DNA of 64,000 nucleotides from Oscillospiraceae bacterium (lineage in GTDB: Bacteria > Bacillota > Clostridia > Oscillospirales > Oscillospiraceae), in the NCBI GenBank assembly GCA_015067975.1, contig SVLK01000005.1, forward strand, positions 33,357-97,356, read 5' to 3'. Below, in pieces: positions 28,710-36,787 of this stretch. A model generated the notes under the pieces. The model ran no database searches. It was not told the DNA's origin and saw only the letters and a program-made list of their open reading frames with translations. Within the stretch, counting starts at the first letter, position 1. Each line of letters starts with the position of its first letter. Made by a program: the position numbers and the translations under genes.

Positions 28710-28722
28710 GGAGGAAAAAATT

Positions 28723-29316
28723 ATGAAGAAGTTCGTGTGTTCTGTGTGCGGTTATGTCCATACTGCTGAGTCTCTGGATGCTGATTTCCGTTGCCCTGTG
28801 TGCAAGGTCCCTGCTTCCAAGTTTGTGGAGCAGAAGGGTGAGATGAAGCTGGCTGCCGAGCATGAGTACGGCGTCTATGCCAAGACCGTGAAGAACAATG
28901 CCGATATCTCCGAGGAAGATAAGAAGTACATCTTCGAGCAGCTGATGGCTAACTTCCAGGGCGAGTGCTCCGAGGTTGGTATGTATCTGTGCATGGCCCG
29001 CATCGCACACCGCGAGGGTTATCCCGAGATCGGTCTGTACTGGGAGAAGGCCGCTTACGAAGAGGCTGAGCATGCCGCTAAGTTTGCAGAGCTCCTGGGC
29101 GAGGATCTGGAGCCCAACATGAAGGCGACCACCAAGGAGAACCTGGCATGGCGTGTGGACTGCGAGTACGGTGCTACCCAGGGTAAGTTCGATCTGGCTG
29201 CCTGCGCTAAGAAGAACGGCCTGGACGCCATCCACGACACCGTCCATGAGATGGCCCGCGACGAGGCCCGCCACGGCCGCGGTCTGGAAGGCCTGCTGAA
29301 GCGTTACTTCGGCTAA
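28723..29316 (+). CDS. Reverse rubrerythrin (rubredoxin domain first)
   Basis: 197 residues from the ATG with GGAGG ten bases upstream. Residues 1-40 form a rubredoxin-type iron site (CSVCGY and CPVCK). A ferritin-like four-helix diiron domain follows, with glutamate/histidine ligands in [21 protein letters not shown] and RDEARHGRG. In ordinary rubrerythrin the rubredoxin part is C-terminal; here it is N-terminal, as in the clostridial reverse rubrerythrins that reduce hydrogen peroxide (and oxygen) with NADH-derived electrons. Preferred codons throughout imply strong expression. It follows the PerR-like gene. Confidence 0.92.
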   Translation: MKKFVCSVCGYVHTAESLDADFRCPVCKVPASKFVEQKGEMKLAAEHEYGVYAKTVKNNADISEEDKKYIFEQLMANFQGECSEVGMYLCMARIAHREGYPEIGLYWEKAAYEEAEHAAKFAELLGEDLEPNMKATTKENLAWRVDCEYGATQGKFDLAACAKKNGLDAIHDTVHEMARDEARHGRGLEGLLKRYFG

Positions 29317-29349
29317 TCCCCAAAGAATATATCCCGACGATCACTTTTA

Positions 29350-29383
29350 CCGCCGGCTCCCGGGTCGGGGAGCCGGCGGTTTT
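29350..29383 (+). terminator. GC-rich terminator after rubrerythrin
   Basis: 12-bp stem CCGCCGGCTCCC/GGGAGCCGGCGG, six-base loop, then TTTT. Confidence 0.75.
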
Positions 29384-29410
29384 CATCAAAGTGATGAAAG
29401 AAGACAGAAC

Positions 29411-29722
29411 GTGGCACTATTTGGAAAAAGAGAGATTGTTTTTAAATCAGTTGGCGGTGCAGAACGTTGGAAAGCGGCCGGCATACAGATCATGGAAGCT
29501 GGTTCTCATGAGAGCGAGATACCGCTTTGCAGCTGCGGGCCCAAAATTGACCGCCGAAATTACGGCTCTTACGGCTGGATCGACCGCCGTGCCTACTATG
29601 TGTCGGTGCGCCCGGAAGATGTGGAGCGTGCCCGTGCTGTCTTACTGGATGCGGTAGGTGCTCCGCTGGAGAGCGATGAGCTGGTTTTGCCTGAGAAAAA
29701 GACGGCTTGCACCTGGGCATGA
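29411..29722 (+). CDS. Small conserved-type hypothetical protein, possible DUF2007-like
   Basis: 103 residues starting at GTG with a weak ribosome site (GAAAGAAGA). The opening MALFGKREIVFKSVGG, the pattern of an alpha-beta mini-domain and the segment VRPEDVERARAVLLDA resemble small DUF2007-type proteins often found as single genes in Clostridia. One CSCG motif is present but no second cysteine pair, so a metal site is unlikely. It sits between rubrerythrin and ferritin, in a stretch with no clear promoter of its own; a link to oxidative stress is only by position. Confidence 0.55.
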   Translation: MALFGKREIVFKSVGGAERWKAAGIQIMEAGSHESEIPLCSCGPKIDRRNYGSYGWIDRRAYYVSVRPEDVERARAVLLDAVGAPLESDELVLPEKKTACTWA

Positions 29723-29772
29723 TTTATAGCAGTAATATCAATTATCTTAAGTCATAAGAAAGGAGACTTCCT

Positions 29773-30282
29773 ATGAACGATACTGTTGCCCGCCTGCTCA
29801 ACGAGCAGATCAATAAGGAGTTCTACAGCGCATACCTCTATTTGGATATGGCCATTTATTATGACGCACTGGATTTGGACGGCTATGCCAACTATTATAC
29901 GATTCAGGCGCAGGAAGAGCGCGACCATGCGCTGCTGTTTATGAAATATCTGCAGAATAACGGCCTCAAAGTGACGCTGGATGCCATTGGTAAGCCGGAT
30001 AAGACCTACGAAACGGTGCTTGATCCGCTGCTGGCTGCCGCCGAGCATGAGCGTTATGTGACCGAGCTGATCAATAATATCTATCACGAGGCACATCAGG
30101 CCAAGGACTATCGTACCATGAAGTTCCTTGACTGGTTTGTGGATGAGCAGATGGAGGAAGAGGACAACGCCGACTCCATGATCAGCCGCTACAAGCTGTT
30201 CGGTCAGGACGCCAAGGGCCTGTACCTGTTGGATCAGGAGTATGCCGGCCGCGTCTATACGGCGCCCAGCCTTGTTTTGTAA
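29773..30282 (+). CDS. ftnA: Ferritin
   Basis: 169 residues, standard for bacterial non-heme ferritin, which stores iron as a ferric core in a 24-subunit shell. Ferroxidase-centre ligands are visible: Glu in NEQINKEFYSAYLYL, Glu and His in QEERDHALLF, Glu in AAAEHERYV and Glu in WFVDEQMEEE. Ribosome site AAAGGAGA. Together with the PerR-like regulator and rubrerythrin it limits Fenton chemistry by removing free iron and peroxide. No clear promoter is seen directly before it, so read-through from the upstream small gene is possible. Confidence 0.95.
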   Translation: MNDTVARLLNEQINKEFYSAYLYLDMAIYYDALDLDGYANYYTIQAQEERDHALLFMKYLQNNGLKVTLDAIGKPDKTYETVLDPLLAAAEHERYVTELINNIYHEAHQAKDYRTMKFLDWFVDEQMEEEDNADSMISRYKLFGQDAKGLYLLDQEYAGRVYTAPSLVL

Positions 30283-30322
30283 AGAGATTTTTCACTTCAC
30301 CTTATTCATACTAAATTCCCCT

Positions 30323-30363
30323 AACGCAAAAAGAGAGGAGCGATGCTCCTCTCTTTTTGCGTT
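30323..30363. terminator. Bidirectional terminator between ferritin and the M42 peptidase
   Basis: 19-bp stem AACGCAAAAAGAGAGGAGC with complement and a three-base loop. Confidence 0.9.
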
Positions 30364-30376
30364 ATAAAAGTCAATG

Positions 30377-31417
30377 TCAAATATCCAACATATAGGCCAG
30401 CATCAGCTTGGCGGTGCCCACAATACCGTCGATGTGGGTGCGCTCACGGCCGTGGCTGCACCAGCAGGCCATGCCGAAGGCGGCGGCGCGCAGATTTTGT
30501 CCGCCCATCATGGCGGCATTGCCATCGGTACTGTAGTTGAGAAATACATCCAGATTGTAGTCCACACCGGCCTTTTCGGCGTAGTTTGCCAGACGGCTGA
30601 TCAGCTCGTAGTCGTAAGGCCCGTTTTTGTCCTTGCAGCAGATACTCACGGCATGCTCATTACCGGCATGCTCCGGGCCGATCAGGCCGATGTCCACGGC
30701 AATGTACTCCTCTACCTCCGGAGGCACATAGCTGCCGCCCTGTCCCAGCTCTTCGCGGAAGGGGAAGGCCAGCAGAGTTCGATATTTGGGCTTCAAACCG
30801 TTCTCCCGCAGATACTTCAGCACGCCGAAAGCGCAGGCCACAGCGGCTTTGTCATCGATAAAACGGGACTTGAGGAATCCCTTTTCCGTAAACTCACAAT
30901 CCGGCGCAATGTGTACGATGTCGCCGTTGCGGATACCCAGTGCCAGCACATCTTCCTTACTGGTCACGGGTTCATCCAGCAGGATGTACATGGTCTCATC
31001 ATTGCGTGTCAATGTGCGGGCATCGAGGAAAACGTGGACGGAGTGAGAATTACAGACCATCATGCCGGTATACTTGCGGCCGTCACGGGTGAAAACCGTC
31101 ACGGTAGAGCCCTCGATGTTGCTGTAATTGATGCCGCCCAGTGCCCGAACGCGCAGCGTTCCGTTGTTCTCGATATGGCGCACCATCAATCCCAAGGTGT
31201 CGCAGTGCGCACCCAGCAAAACCGTTTTGCTGTTGTCCTCACCCTCCAGCGTGATATAGGGTGTACCGCGGCGGTCATAGGTCAGCGTTTGGCCGAACAT
31301 AGCGGCGTAACGTTCCAGCACGGGCTTGAACTGTACGTCATAGCCCACAGGGCTGGGAACTTCCACAATTTCCTTAAAACAGTCGATCAAAAACTTTTCA
31401 TCCATACGAAAATCCAT
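30377..31417 (-). CDS. M42-family metallo-aminopeptidase
   Basis: 346 residues; the start has AGGAGG seven bases upstream. The dinuclear metal site is recognisable: His in LGAHCDTLGL, bridging Asp in RFIDDKAAV, catalytic and binding Glu pair in FREELGQGG, Asp in YIAVDIG and His near the C-terminus (RTHIDGI). M42 enzymes (TET/PepA/FrvX) form large tetrahedral assemblies that trim peptides in the cytoplasm. The usual confusion with endoglucanase in older labels should be ignored. Single-gene unit. Confidence 0.9.
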   Translation of the reverse strand: MDFRMDEKFLIDCFKEIVEVPSPVGYDVQFKPVLERYAAMFGQTLTYDRRGTPYITLEGEDNSKTVLLGAHCDTLGLMVRHIENNGTLRVRALGGINYSNIEGSTVTVFTRDGRKYTGMMVCNSHSVHVFLDARTLTRNDETMYILLDEPVTSKEDVLALGIRNGDIVHIAPDCEFTEKGFLKSRFIDDKAAVACAFGVLKYLRENGLKPKYRTLLAFPFREELGQGGSYVPPEVEEYIAVDIGLIGPEHAGNEHAVSICCKDKNGPYDYELISRLANYAEKAGVDYNLDVFLNYSTDGNAAMMGGQNLRAAAFGMACWCSHGRERTHIDGIVGTAKLMLAYMLDI

Positions 31418-31504
31418 CTTGATTCCTCCTGCACCTTGGCAGTATTTTCCTCAGTATACCACGCTTTTTCCTTTGTGGATAGGCATTTTTCAAAAAGAGG
31501 AACG

Positions 31505-31532
31505 TTGACTTTTGGACAGGGGTTGATATAAT
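31505..31532 (+). promoter_or_regulatory. Promoter of the FUSC-like gene
   Basis: TTGACT, 16-base spacer, TATAAT. Confidence 0.6.
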
Positions 31533-31566
31533 AAAGAAAATGTAAAAAACGAGGGAGGGGCGCGCT

Positions 31567-32139
31567 GTGGAGCATAACCACAGACCGGGAAAAGTGCATG
31601 TAGGCATGCGCAACGTGAAAACAGCATTTTCCGCTACACTGGTGGCATTTCTCTATCTGTTGATTGACCGGAACCCTACGTTTGCGTGTATTGGCGCCAT
31701 TTTTGGTACCGGAAAAGATATTCCTCACTCTTGGCTGAATGGCGGCAACCGTCTGTTTGGTACCATTATCGGCGGTTTTTTAGGCATGGGCCTGTTCCGT
31801 ATTTATATCATCTTTTATCCCGAGGGGGGCCTGCATCTGCTGATGATGCCGCTGGTGTTTGTGGGTGTGATTTTGCTGATTTTGGCCAGCCAGATATTCA
31901 AGTGGCCCGGTGCCATCCATCCCGGCGGCGTGATGCTTTGTATTTTGCTTTTTAACCTGCCGGTAGATACGTATGTGTCTTACTCCCTCAATCGCATTTT
32001 GGATACGGGAATCGGCGTGGTCGTTGCACTGGCCGTCAATTTGCTGTTGCCTCGTGAGCGAATCCAAAGGGTCCTTCAAATTCTCTCCGGTGGCCGCTAC
32101 AAGCCGGAAGAGCATCCTATGCCGGAAAGTGAAAAGTAA
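31567..32139 (+). CDS. FUSC/aromatic-acid-exporter-like membrane protein, short form
   Basis: 190 residues starting with GTG after GGGAGGGG. It has about five membrane helices (from VKTAFSATLVAFLYLLI to TGIGVVVALAVNLLLP) and ends in a short charged tail. The RNVKTAFSATL opening and the NRILDTGIGVVVALAVN segment are typical of the N-terminal half of ArAE_1/FUSC-like proteins (YgaE/UPF0421 type). The long C-terminal cytoplasmic domain of full-length relatives is missing, but the frame is intact and followed by a terminator, so this is a natural short form rather than an obvious pseudogene. Substrate unknown. Confidence 0.7.
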   Translation: MEHNHRPGKVHVGMRNVKTAFSATLVAFLYLLIDRNPTFACIGAIFGTGKDIPHSWLNGGNRLFGTIIGGFLGMGLFRIYIIFYPEGGLHLLMMPLVFVGVILLILASQIFKWPGAIHPGGVMLCILLFNLPVDTYVSYSLNRILDTGIGVVVALAVNLLLPRERIQRVLQILSGGRYKPEEHPMPESEK

Positions 32140-32143
32140 CAAA

Positions 32144-32175
32144 AAAGAGGAAAGGGATTTGTCCCTTTCCTCTTT
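32144..32175. terminator. Bidirectional terminator
   Basis: Stem AAAGAGGAAAGGGA/TCCCTTTCCTCTTT with A-run before it, between convergent genes. Confidence 0.85.
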
Positions 32176-32190
32176 CCCATTCATAAAAAA

Positions 32191-32415
32191 TCAGATTTTT
32201 CCCAACAGGATCAATACGATCAGCACCACCATTACAACCACCATCACGGCGGAAAAAATGCGAACACAGCGGTAATAGAACTCTGATGGCTCGTTTTCCT
32301 CGCTTTTTGTAAGGCCTGAAAAGTTAAGTCGATCCGCCTTGGTCGGGTCGATGATTCTGGTGATGCCGACACATATAACGATAACGCATAGCATGATTCG
32401 CAAAAGATTGTCCAT
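32191..32415 (-). CDS. Small two-helix membrane protein
   Basis: 74 residues from the ATG eight bases after GGGAGG; the longer track ORF starts too close to that ribosome site. Two hydrophobic segments (LLRIMLCVIVICVGITRII and VRIFSAVMVVVMVVLIVLILLG) flank a polar loop. It is the third gene of the FMN-riboswitch operon, 26 bases after the split-barrel gene. No recognisable family; a role linked to flavin or ECF transport is suggested only by position. Confidence 0.6.
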   Translation of the reverse strand: MDNLLRIMLCVIVICVGITRIIDPTKADRLNFSGLTKSEENEPSEFYYRCVRIFSAVMVVVMVVLIVLILLGKI

Positions 32416-32441
32416 GGACATATCCTCCCGCAACAAATAGT

Positions 32442-32927
32442 TCAGCGATGGTCGTATTGCTTTACTTCCACACTCTTCTTTTCAAAGTCAATGAAGATCT
32501 GGAAAGCGTAATTATCTTCGCTGGTGTCCCATACCTCTACGAACTTGGGGGTGATCTCAATGATGATCTCGTCCTCTTCGTGAGAGTATTTATTGTAGCT
32601 GCCCCACAGGTGCTCTTTATACAGCTTTTCGAACCGACGATCCGGCTCGTCGATCACAAGACCGCAGTTGCGGGCCGTGCCTTCGATCTGTACACCGCTC
32701 CAGCATAGAGCGACCTGCGGATTCTGATAAAGCTGCTGGGTCTTGCGGAAGTTCTTGTCCGTCTTGAACCAAACCTTGTTGTCATAGAACAGACAGCTGA
32801 CGTTGCGTACCATCACATAGTCGTTGACACTGCTGGCCAGCGCCATGATCTTCCAATCGCCCAGCTTACCAAACATCAGGGCTACAGCCTCGTCAAAAGA
32901 CAGGTTCTTTTCCACACTGAAATTCAT
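32442..32927 (-). CDS. Pyridoxamine-5'-phosphate-oxidase-like FMN-binding split-barrel protein
   Basis: 161 residues with a perfect ribosome site (AAGGAGGAG). The fold is recognised from the N-terminal helix, the strand pattern VMVRNVSCLFYDNKVWFKTD and the NPQVALCWSGVQIEGTA segment typical of PNPOx-like general stress/flavin proteins. Such proteins bind FMN or F420. It starts 12 bases after the RibU-like gene, so it shares the FMN riboswitch; this strongly suggests it uses FMN. The reaction is unknown. Confidence 0.82.
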   Translation of the reverse strand: MNFSVEKNLSFDEAVALMFGKLGDWKIMALASSVNDYVMVRNVSCLFYDNKVWFKTDKNFRKTQQLYQNPQVALCWSGVQIEGTARNCGLVIDEPDRRFEKLYKEHLWGSYNKYSHEEDEIIIEITPKFVEVWDTSEDNYAFQIFIDFEKKSVEVKQYDHR

Positions 32928-32939
32928 TTTCGCTCCTCC

Positions 32940-33539
32940 TTACTGGATCATCTTCTTCAGCGGCACGCTCAGCTTCTTATAGGTAAAGAAAGCCAGCACT
33001 GCCGTAATCGTACGGGAAATCAGGTTAAAAGGCACCACGGAAAAGGCTACCATGGTAGGGATGTTCTTGATCCACGGATTCACCGCGCTGAACATAGCCA
33101 CGATGCCGTCCCAGTTCATGCCGTACAGTTTGATATAGAACGGGAAGATAATATAGAGATTGGTAAATACAGCGGCAACCACGCTGATCACCGCACCAAT
33201 GGCCAATCCCACAGCAGCACCCTTCTTGGTGCGGTGGCGGCGATAATATAACACGGCCGGCAGAACATAGGCGACACTCAAAAGAAAGTTCTGGATTTCT
33301 CCGGTAAACATGGATTCGGTGCCCTGAATGGCCAGTTTCAGTCCCAGCTTCACCACAATGATCATCACGGCGCCTACAGGGCCGAGAATAAAGCCGCCGA
33401 TCAGTTCGGGCAGGGCAGACAGGTCGAATTCTGCTACCGGAGAAAGGAACGGCACACCGAAATTGATAAAAATCAAGATAAAGGCAATAGTTCCCATCAT
33501 AGCGGCCAGCGTCAAACGCCGCAGCTTGGTTTTGTTCAT
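32940..33539 (-). CDS. ribU: ECF transporter S component, riboflavin-specific (RibU-like)
   Basis: 199 residues from the ATG that follows GGAGG; the track ORF extends upstream through the riboswitch and is not real there. Five to six membrane helices with the S-component opening (LTLAAMMGTIAFILIFINFG) and the PEFDLS-like AEFDLSALPELIGGFILGPVGA seen in RibU proteins. It would bind riboflavin/FMN outside the cell and join a shared EcfA-A'-T energising module encoded elsewhere. An FMN riboswitch with its own terminator directly controls it, which makes the substrate call strong. Confidence 0.92.
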   Translation of the reverse strand: MNKTKLRRLTLAAMMGTIAFILIFINFGVPFLSPVAEFDLSALPELIGGFILGPVGAVMIIVVKLGLKLAIQGTESMFTGEIQNFLLSVAYVLPAVLYYRRHRTKKGAAVGLAIGAVISVVAAVFTNLYIIFPFYIKLYGMNWDGIVAMFSAVNPWIKNIPTMVAFSVVPFNLISRTITAVLAFFTYKKLSVPLKKMIQ

Positions 33540-33559
33540 AGAATGTACCTCCAAAATGT

Positions 33560-33597
33560 AAAAAATCCCCGAAGCCAAAAGAAAACAGCCTCGGGAA
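33560..33597 (-). terminator. Riboswitch-controlled attenuator
   Basis: Minus strand stem CCCGAGGC/GCTTCGGG (one G-U) followed by ATTTTTT, placed between the FMN aptamer and ribU. It is the expression platform for transcription attenuation. Confidence 0.8.
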
Positions 33598-33640
33598 ATA
33601 CACACCGCACGGCGCGCATAATGCGGCCGCGGAGATATTT

Positions 33641-33758
33641 CGTCTTTTCCCATCCGGACTCTAACCGTCGGTTCCGGAATTGCACCGGATCGGCCTTCGC
33701 AAAGCGAAGGTTCATGGACTGTACCATCGGTCGGGAATTTCACCCTGCCCCAAAGACG
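33641..33758 (-). promoter_or_regulatory. FMN riboswitch (RFN element)
   Basis: The minus strand carries the conserved RFN core: GGGCAGGGTGAAATTCCCGA, then GATCCGGTGCAATTCCGG, CCGACGGTTAGAGTCCGGAT and GGGAAAAG. The P1 stem closes CGTCTTT with AAAGACG. FMN binding would favour the downstream attenuator and switch off the riboflavin import operon. Confidence 0.97.
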
Positions 33759-33781
33759 TTTCCATGTGAACTTCTGTGGTT

Positions 33782-33810
33782 ATCATAATATATCTTGCCC
33801 TGCCCGTCAA
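33782..33810 (-). promoter_or_regulatory. Promoter of the FMN-riboswitch operon
   Basis: Minus strand TTGACG, 17-base spacer, TATGAT, just upstream of the aptamer. Confidence 0.65.
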
Positions 33811-33848
33811 TAACCAATCGCAGTCTTGCCGGTAAAAAAGGAATGAGG

Positions 33849-33877
33849 TTTACAAACCGCCCCGTTTTTGATAAAAT
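33849..33877 (+). promoter_or_regulatory. Promoter of deoC-deoD
   Basis: TTTACA, 17-base spacer, TAAAAT. Confidence 0.55.
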
Positions 33878-33922
33878 ATAACTATTACATTAGGGAATTC
33901 CCCCGTGAAAGGAGTTATTGAT

Positions 33923-34600
33923 ATGAATCAGGAAATCCAGAAGATCCTCTCGGCTGTAGACCATACGTTGCTGGCACAGGGTGCTACATGGAAAGAAATT
34001 CAGGCGATTTGCGACGATGGCATGAAGTACGGCTGCGCCAGTGTTTGCATTCCGGCTTCCTACGTGAAGCAGGCGGCAGACTATGTAGAAGGCAAGCTGC
34101 CCATCTGTACGGTCATCGGGTTCCCCAATGGTTACTCCACCACCGCTGTGAAGTGCGCCGAGACCCGCGACGCCGTGGCCAACGGTGCTGAGGAGATCGA
34201 TATGGTCATCAATATCGGCTGGGTCAAAGACGGCCTGTACGACAAGGTGCTGGAAGAGATCCGCGCTATCAAGGAAGCCTGCGGTGGCAAACTGCTGAAG
34301 GTGATTATCGAAACCTGCCTGCTGACCGATGCAGAAAAGGTGGAGATGTGCCGCGTCGTCAGCGAGTCCGGCGCTGAGTATATCAAGACCTCCACCGGTT
34401 TCGGCGGTGGCGGAGCTACCCGCGAGGATGTGGCTCTGTTCAAGGCCAATGTTGCTCCCCATGTGAAAATCAAGGCCGCCGGCGGTATTGCCGATCTGAA
34501 TGATGCCCGCGATTTTATGGCGCTGGGCGCTGACCGTCTGGGCACTTCCCGCATCGTCAAAGCCGTCAAGAATATTCAGACGACAGACGACACTTATTAA
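33923..34600 (+). CDS. deoC: Deoxyribose-phosphate aldolase
   Basis: 225 residues from the ATG with AAAGGAG eight bases upstream. A class I TIM-barrel aldolase; the Schiff-base lysine is in [13 protein letters not shown], with the supporting lysine in HVKIKAAGG and the aspartate/lysine relay region around [10 protein letters not shown]. It splits 2-deoxyribose-5-phosphate to acetaldehyde and glyceraldehyde-3-phosphate, the last step of deoxynucleoside catabolism. deoD follows 20 bases downstream and a nucleoside ABC importer after that. Confidence 0.96.
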   Translation: MNQEIQKILSAVDHTLLAQGATWKEIQAICDDGMKYGCASVCIPASYVKQAADYVEGKLPICTVIGFPNGYSTTAVKCAETRDAVANGAEEIDMVINIGWVKDGLYDKVLEEIRAIKEACGGKLLKVIIETCLLTDAEKVEMCRVVSESGAEYIKTSTGFGGGGATREDVALFKANVAPHVKIKAAGGIADLNDARDFMALGADRLGTSRIVKAVKNIQTTDDTY

Positions 34601-34620
34601 GACAAAAGGAGACACCGACT

Positions 34621-35337
34621 ATGCCTACTGCTCACAATAACGCGCCCAAAGGCGCATTTGCCAAAACCGTGTTGATGCCCGGCGATCCCTTGCGCGCCAA
34701 GTTCATTGCCGAAACATTTCTGGAAAATCCCCAGCTGGTAAATAATGTCCGTGGTATTCAGGGCTATACCGGCACTTATAAGGGTGTCCCCGTGTCCGTG
34801 ATGGCCTCCGGCATGGGCATTCCCACCATCGGTATCTACTCTTACGAACTGTTTACCGAATATGATGTAGAGAATATTATCCGAGTCGGCTCCGCCGGAG
34901 CCATGCGCGCCGATCTGGAGCTGGGCAGCGTGGTGGCCGGTATGGGCGCCTGCACCAATTCCAGCTATGCCGATCAGTATGAACTGGGCGGTACGTTTGC
35001 CCCCATCGCGTCTTTCGAACTGCTGCAGGCCGCCGTGGAGGCTGCTGCCGAGCTGGGCGTGAAGATGCCCGTGGGCAACCTGTATTCCTCTGATACCTTC
35101 TATGATGCCGCCCAGCGCAACATGCGCTGGACCAAGATGGGCGTCATGGCTGTGGAGATGGAGGCTGCCGGCCTTTACTGCAACGCAGCCTATACCGGCA
35201 AGCGCGCCCTGGCCATCTGCTCTATTTCCGACAATCTGGTCACCGGCGAGGAACTGCCTCCCGAAGCGCGCCAGACCACCTTTACCAATATGATGAAGAT
35301 CGGTCTGGAAATTGCCGTCAAAATGGCAAACAAGTAA
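34621..35337 (+). CDS. deoD: Purine-nucleoside phosphorylase, hexameric DeoD type
   Basis: 238 residues. The PNP/UDP family signature is visible as SGMGIPTIGIYSYELF and IIRVGSAGAM, with active-site VEMEAAGLYC and catalytic aspartate in SISDNLVTGE. It splits purine (deoxy)nucleosides with phosphate, releasing the base and (deoxy)ribose-1-phosphate, which feeds deoC after phosphopentomutase (not in the window). Ribosome site AAAGGAGA. Same transcript as deoC. Confidence 0.96.
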   Translation: MPTAHNNAPKGAFAKTVLMPGDPLRAKFIAETFLENPQLVNNVRGIQGYTGTYKGVPVSVMASGMGIPTIGIYSYELFTEYDVENIIRVGSAGAMRADLELGSVVAGMGACTNSSYADQYELGGTFAPIASFELLQAAVEAAAELGVKMPVGNLYSSDTFYDAAQRNMRWTKMGVMAVEMEAAGLYCNAAYTGKRALAICSISDNLVTGEELPPEARQTTFTNMMKIGLEIAVKMANK

Positions 35338-35341
35338 ACAT

Positions 35342-35383
35342 AAAACAGAAAAAGCGGGCAAAAGTGCCCGCTTTTTCTGTTTT
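35342..35383 (+). terminator. Terminator after deoD
   Basis: 19-bp stem AAAACAGAAAAAGCGGGCA with complement and AAAG loop. Confidence 0.9.
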
Positions 35384-35438
35384 GCGCCTGTATTTATCGT
35401 AAAAACTCTCCAAATGTCAAAAGAGGAAGAAAAAGGAC

Positions 35439-35467
35439 TTGCTTTTTAGATGTTGATAATATAAAAT
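35439..35467 (+). promoter_or_regulatory. Promoter of the BMP lipoprotein gene
   Basis: TTGCTT, 17-base spacer, TAAAAT. Confidence 0.5.
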
Positions 35468-35478
35468 GGCAGTGTTCG

Positions 35479-35496
35479 CGAAGGGCGCGCCCTTCG
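35479..35496. promoter_or_regulatory. Perfect 18-bp palindrome at the transcription start of the importer
   Basis: CGAAGGGCGCGCCCTTCG lies just after the predicted +1 and is GC-rich in A/T-rich surroundings. Its position suits a repressor operator; an RNA hairpin is the alternative. Confidence 0.5.
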
Positions 35497-35544
35497 TAGT
35501 TTTTCCACAGGAAAAACTAATAAATATTGAAAGGTATGAAGATT

Positions 35545-36696
35545 ATGAAGAAGATTCTTGCTCTGATTCTGGCTCTGGTCATGGCTCTGTCCCTGGTTGC
35601 CTGCGGCTCCAAGGACGATGACAAGGGCGGCGATGAGAAGACCCCCGAGTATCAGGTTGCTATGGTTACCGACTACGGTGATATCACCGACGAGTCCTTC
35701 AACCAGACCACCTACGAGGCCTGCAAGGCTTTCTGCGATGCCAACGGTGTGAAGTTCACCTACTACAAGCCCGCCGGTGACAGCGATGCTGAGCGCGTTG
35801 CTATGATCGAAAAGGCTGTGGACGAGGGCTATAATGTCATCGTTCTGCCCGGCTTTGCTTTCGCCAAAGCCATTGCCCAGACTGCCCCCAACTACGCTGA
35901 TGTCAAGTTCATCGCTCTGGACGTTTCCGAGTTTGACCTGACCTCCGCCGGCCTGACCGCCGACACCATGAAGAATGTCTACTCCGCCGTCTATCAGGAA
36001 GAGCTGTCCGGTTACATGGCCGGTTACGCTGCTGCCAAGCTGGGCTACACCAAGCTGGGCTTCCTGGGTGGTATGGCTGTTCCTGCTGTGCAGAAGTTCG
36101 GTTACGGCTTCGTGCAGGGCGTTGACGCTGCTGCCAAGGAGATGAACATCAATGTAGAGATGAACTACGTCTACGGCGGCCTGTTCTACGGTGATCCTGA
36201 TATCACTGCCGTGATGGATACTTGGTATCAGAACGGCACTGAAATCGTGTTTGCTTGCGGCGGCGGTATCTACACCTCCGCTGTTGACGCTGCCAAGAAG
36301 GTGGAAGGCTCCAAGGTCATCGGCGTTGACGTTGACCAGGCTGCTGTTATCGCCAAGTATGCCGGCCAGTCTGACAAGTCCCTGACCGTTACCTCCGCCA
36401 TGAAGGGTCTGTATCCCACCACTGTTGACACCCTGACCGATGTCATCGTCAACGGCAACTGGGACAAGTATGCCGGTAAGGTGGAGACCCTGGGTCTGGT
36501 CAGCGGCGACGATCCCGAGTTGAACTATGTCCAGATCCCCATGGAGTCCACTCAGTGGGCCGATGGCTTCACCAAGGACGATTATAAGGCTCTGGTGAAG
36601 GGCATGTTCGACGGCACCATCAAGGTTTCCGCCGATGTCTCTGCTGCTCCTGCTACCACCAACGTGACTGTCAGCTATCAGGACCAGATCAAGTAA
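35545..36696 (+). CDS. BMP-family nucleoside-binding lipoprotein of an ABC importer
   Basis: About 383 residues; among three in-frame starts (TTG, ATG, ATG) the last gives a standard lipoprotein signal (MKKILALILALVMALSLVAC) with lipobox LVAC, so the mature protein is lipid-anchored outside. The Bmp/PnrA fold is seen in VAMVTDYGDITDESFNQTTYE and in IVFACGGGIY/VIGVDVDQA. PnrA/BmpA proteins bind purine and pyrimidine nucleosides. The ATPase and two permeases follow, and deoC/deoD precede, giving a complete import and breakdown route. Heavily biased codons imply abundance. Confidence 0.92.
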   Translation: MKKILALILALVMALSLVACGSKDDDKGGDEKTPEYQVAMVTDYGDITDESFNQTTYEACKAFCDANGVKFTYYKPAGDSDAERVAMIEKAVDEGYNVIVLPGFAFAKAIAQTAPNYADVKFIALDVSEFDLTSAGLTADTMKNVYSAVYQEELSGYMAGYAAAKLGYTKLGFLGGMAVPAVQKFGYGFVQGVDAAAKEMNINVEMNYVYGGLFYGDPDITAVMDTWYQNGTEIVFACGGGIYTSAVDAAKKVEGSKVIGVDVDQAAVIAKYAGQSDKSLTVTSAMKGLYPTTVDTLTDVIVNGNWDKYAGKVETLGLVSGDDPELNYVQIPMESTQWADGFTKDDYKALVKGMFDGTIKVSADVSAAPATTNVTVSYQDQIK

Positions 36697-36709
36697 GTTA
36701 ATTTAGCTA

Positions 36710-36744
36710 AAAAAACGGACGAGCTTTTTGCTCGTCCGTTTTTT
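36710..36744 (+). terminator. Terminator between binding protein and ATPase genes
   Basis: Stem AAAAAACGGACGAGC/GCTCGTCCGTTTTTT. It would let the binding protein be made in excess of the membrane parts. Confidence 0.9.
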
Positions 36745-36787
36745 GACTTTTGCGGCAGAAAAAGGGCGGTAACAGGGTAAAAATCTT

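Noticed and set aside
31567-32139. FUSC-like gene as a truncated pseudogene
   Set aside because: The frame is intact, with promoter, start and terminator; short forms of the family exist.
33540-33743. N-terminal extension of the ribU ORF
   Set aside because: It would translate the FMN riboswitch and attenuator; the internal ATG has the ribosome site.
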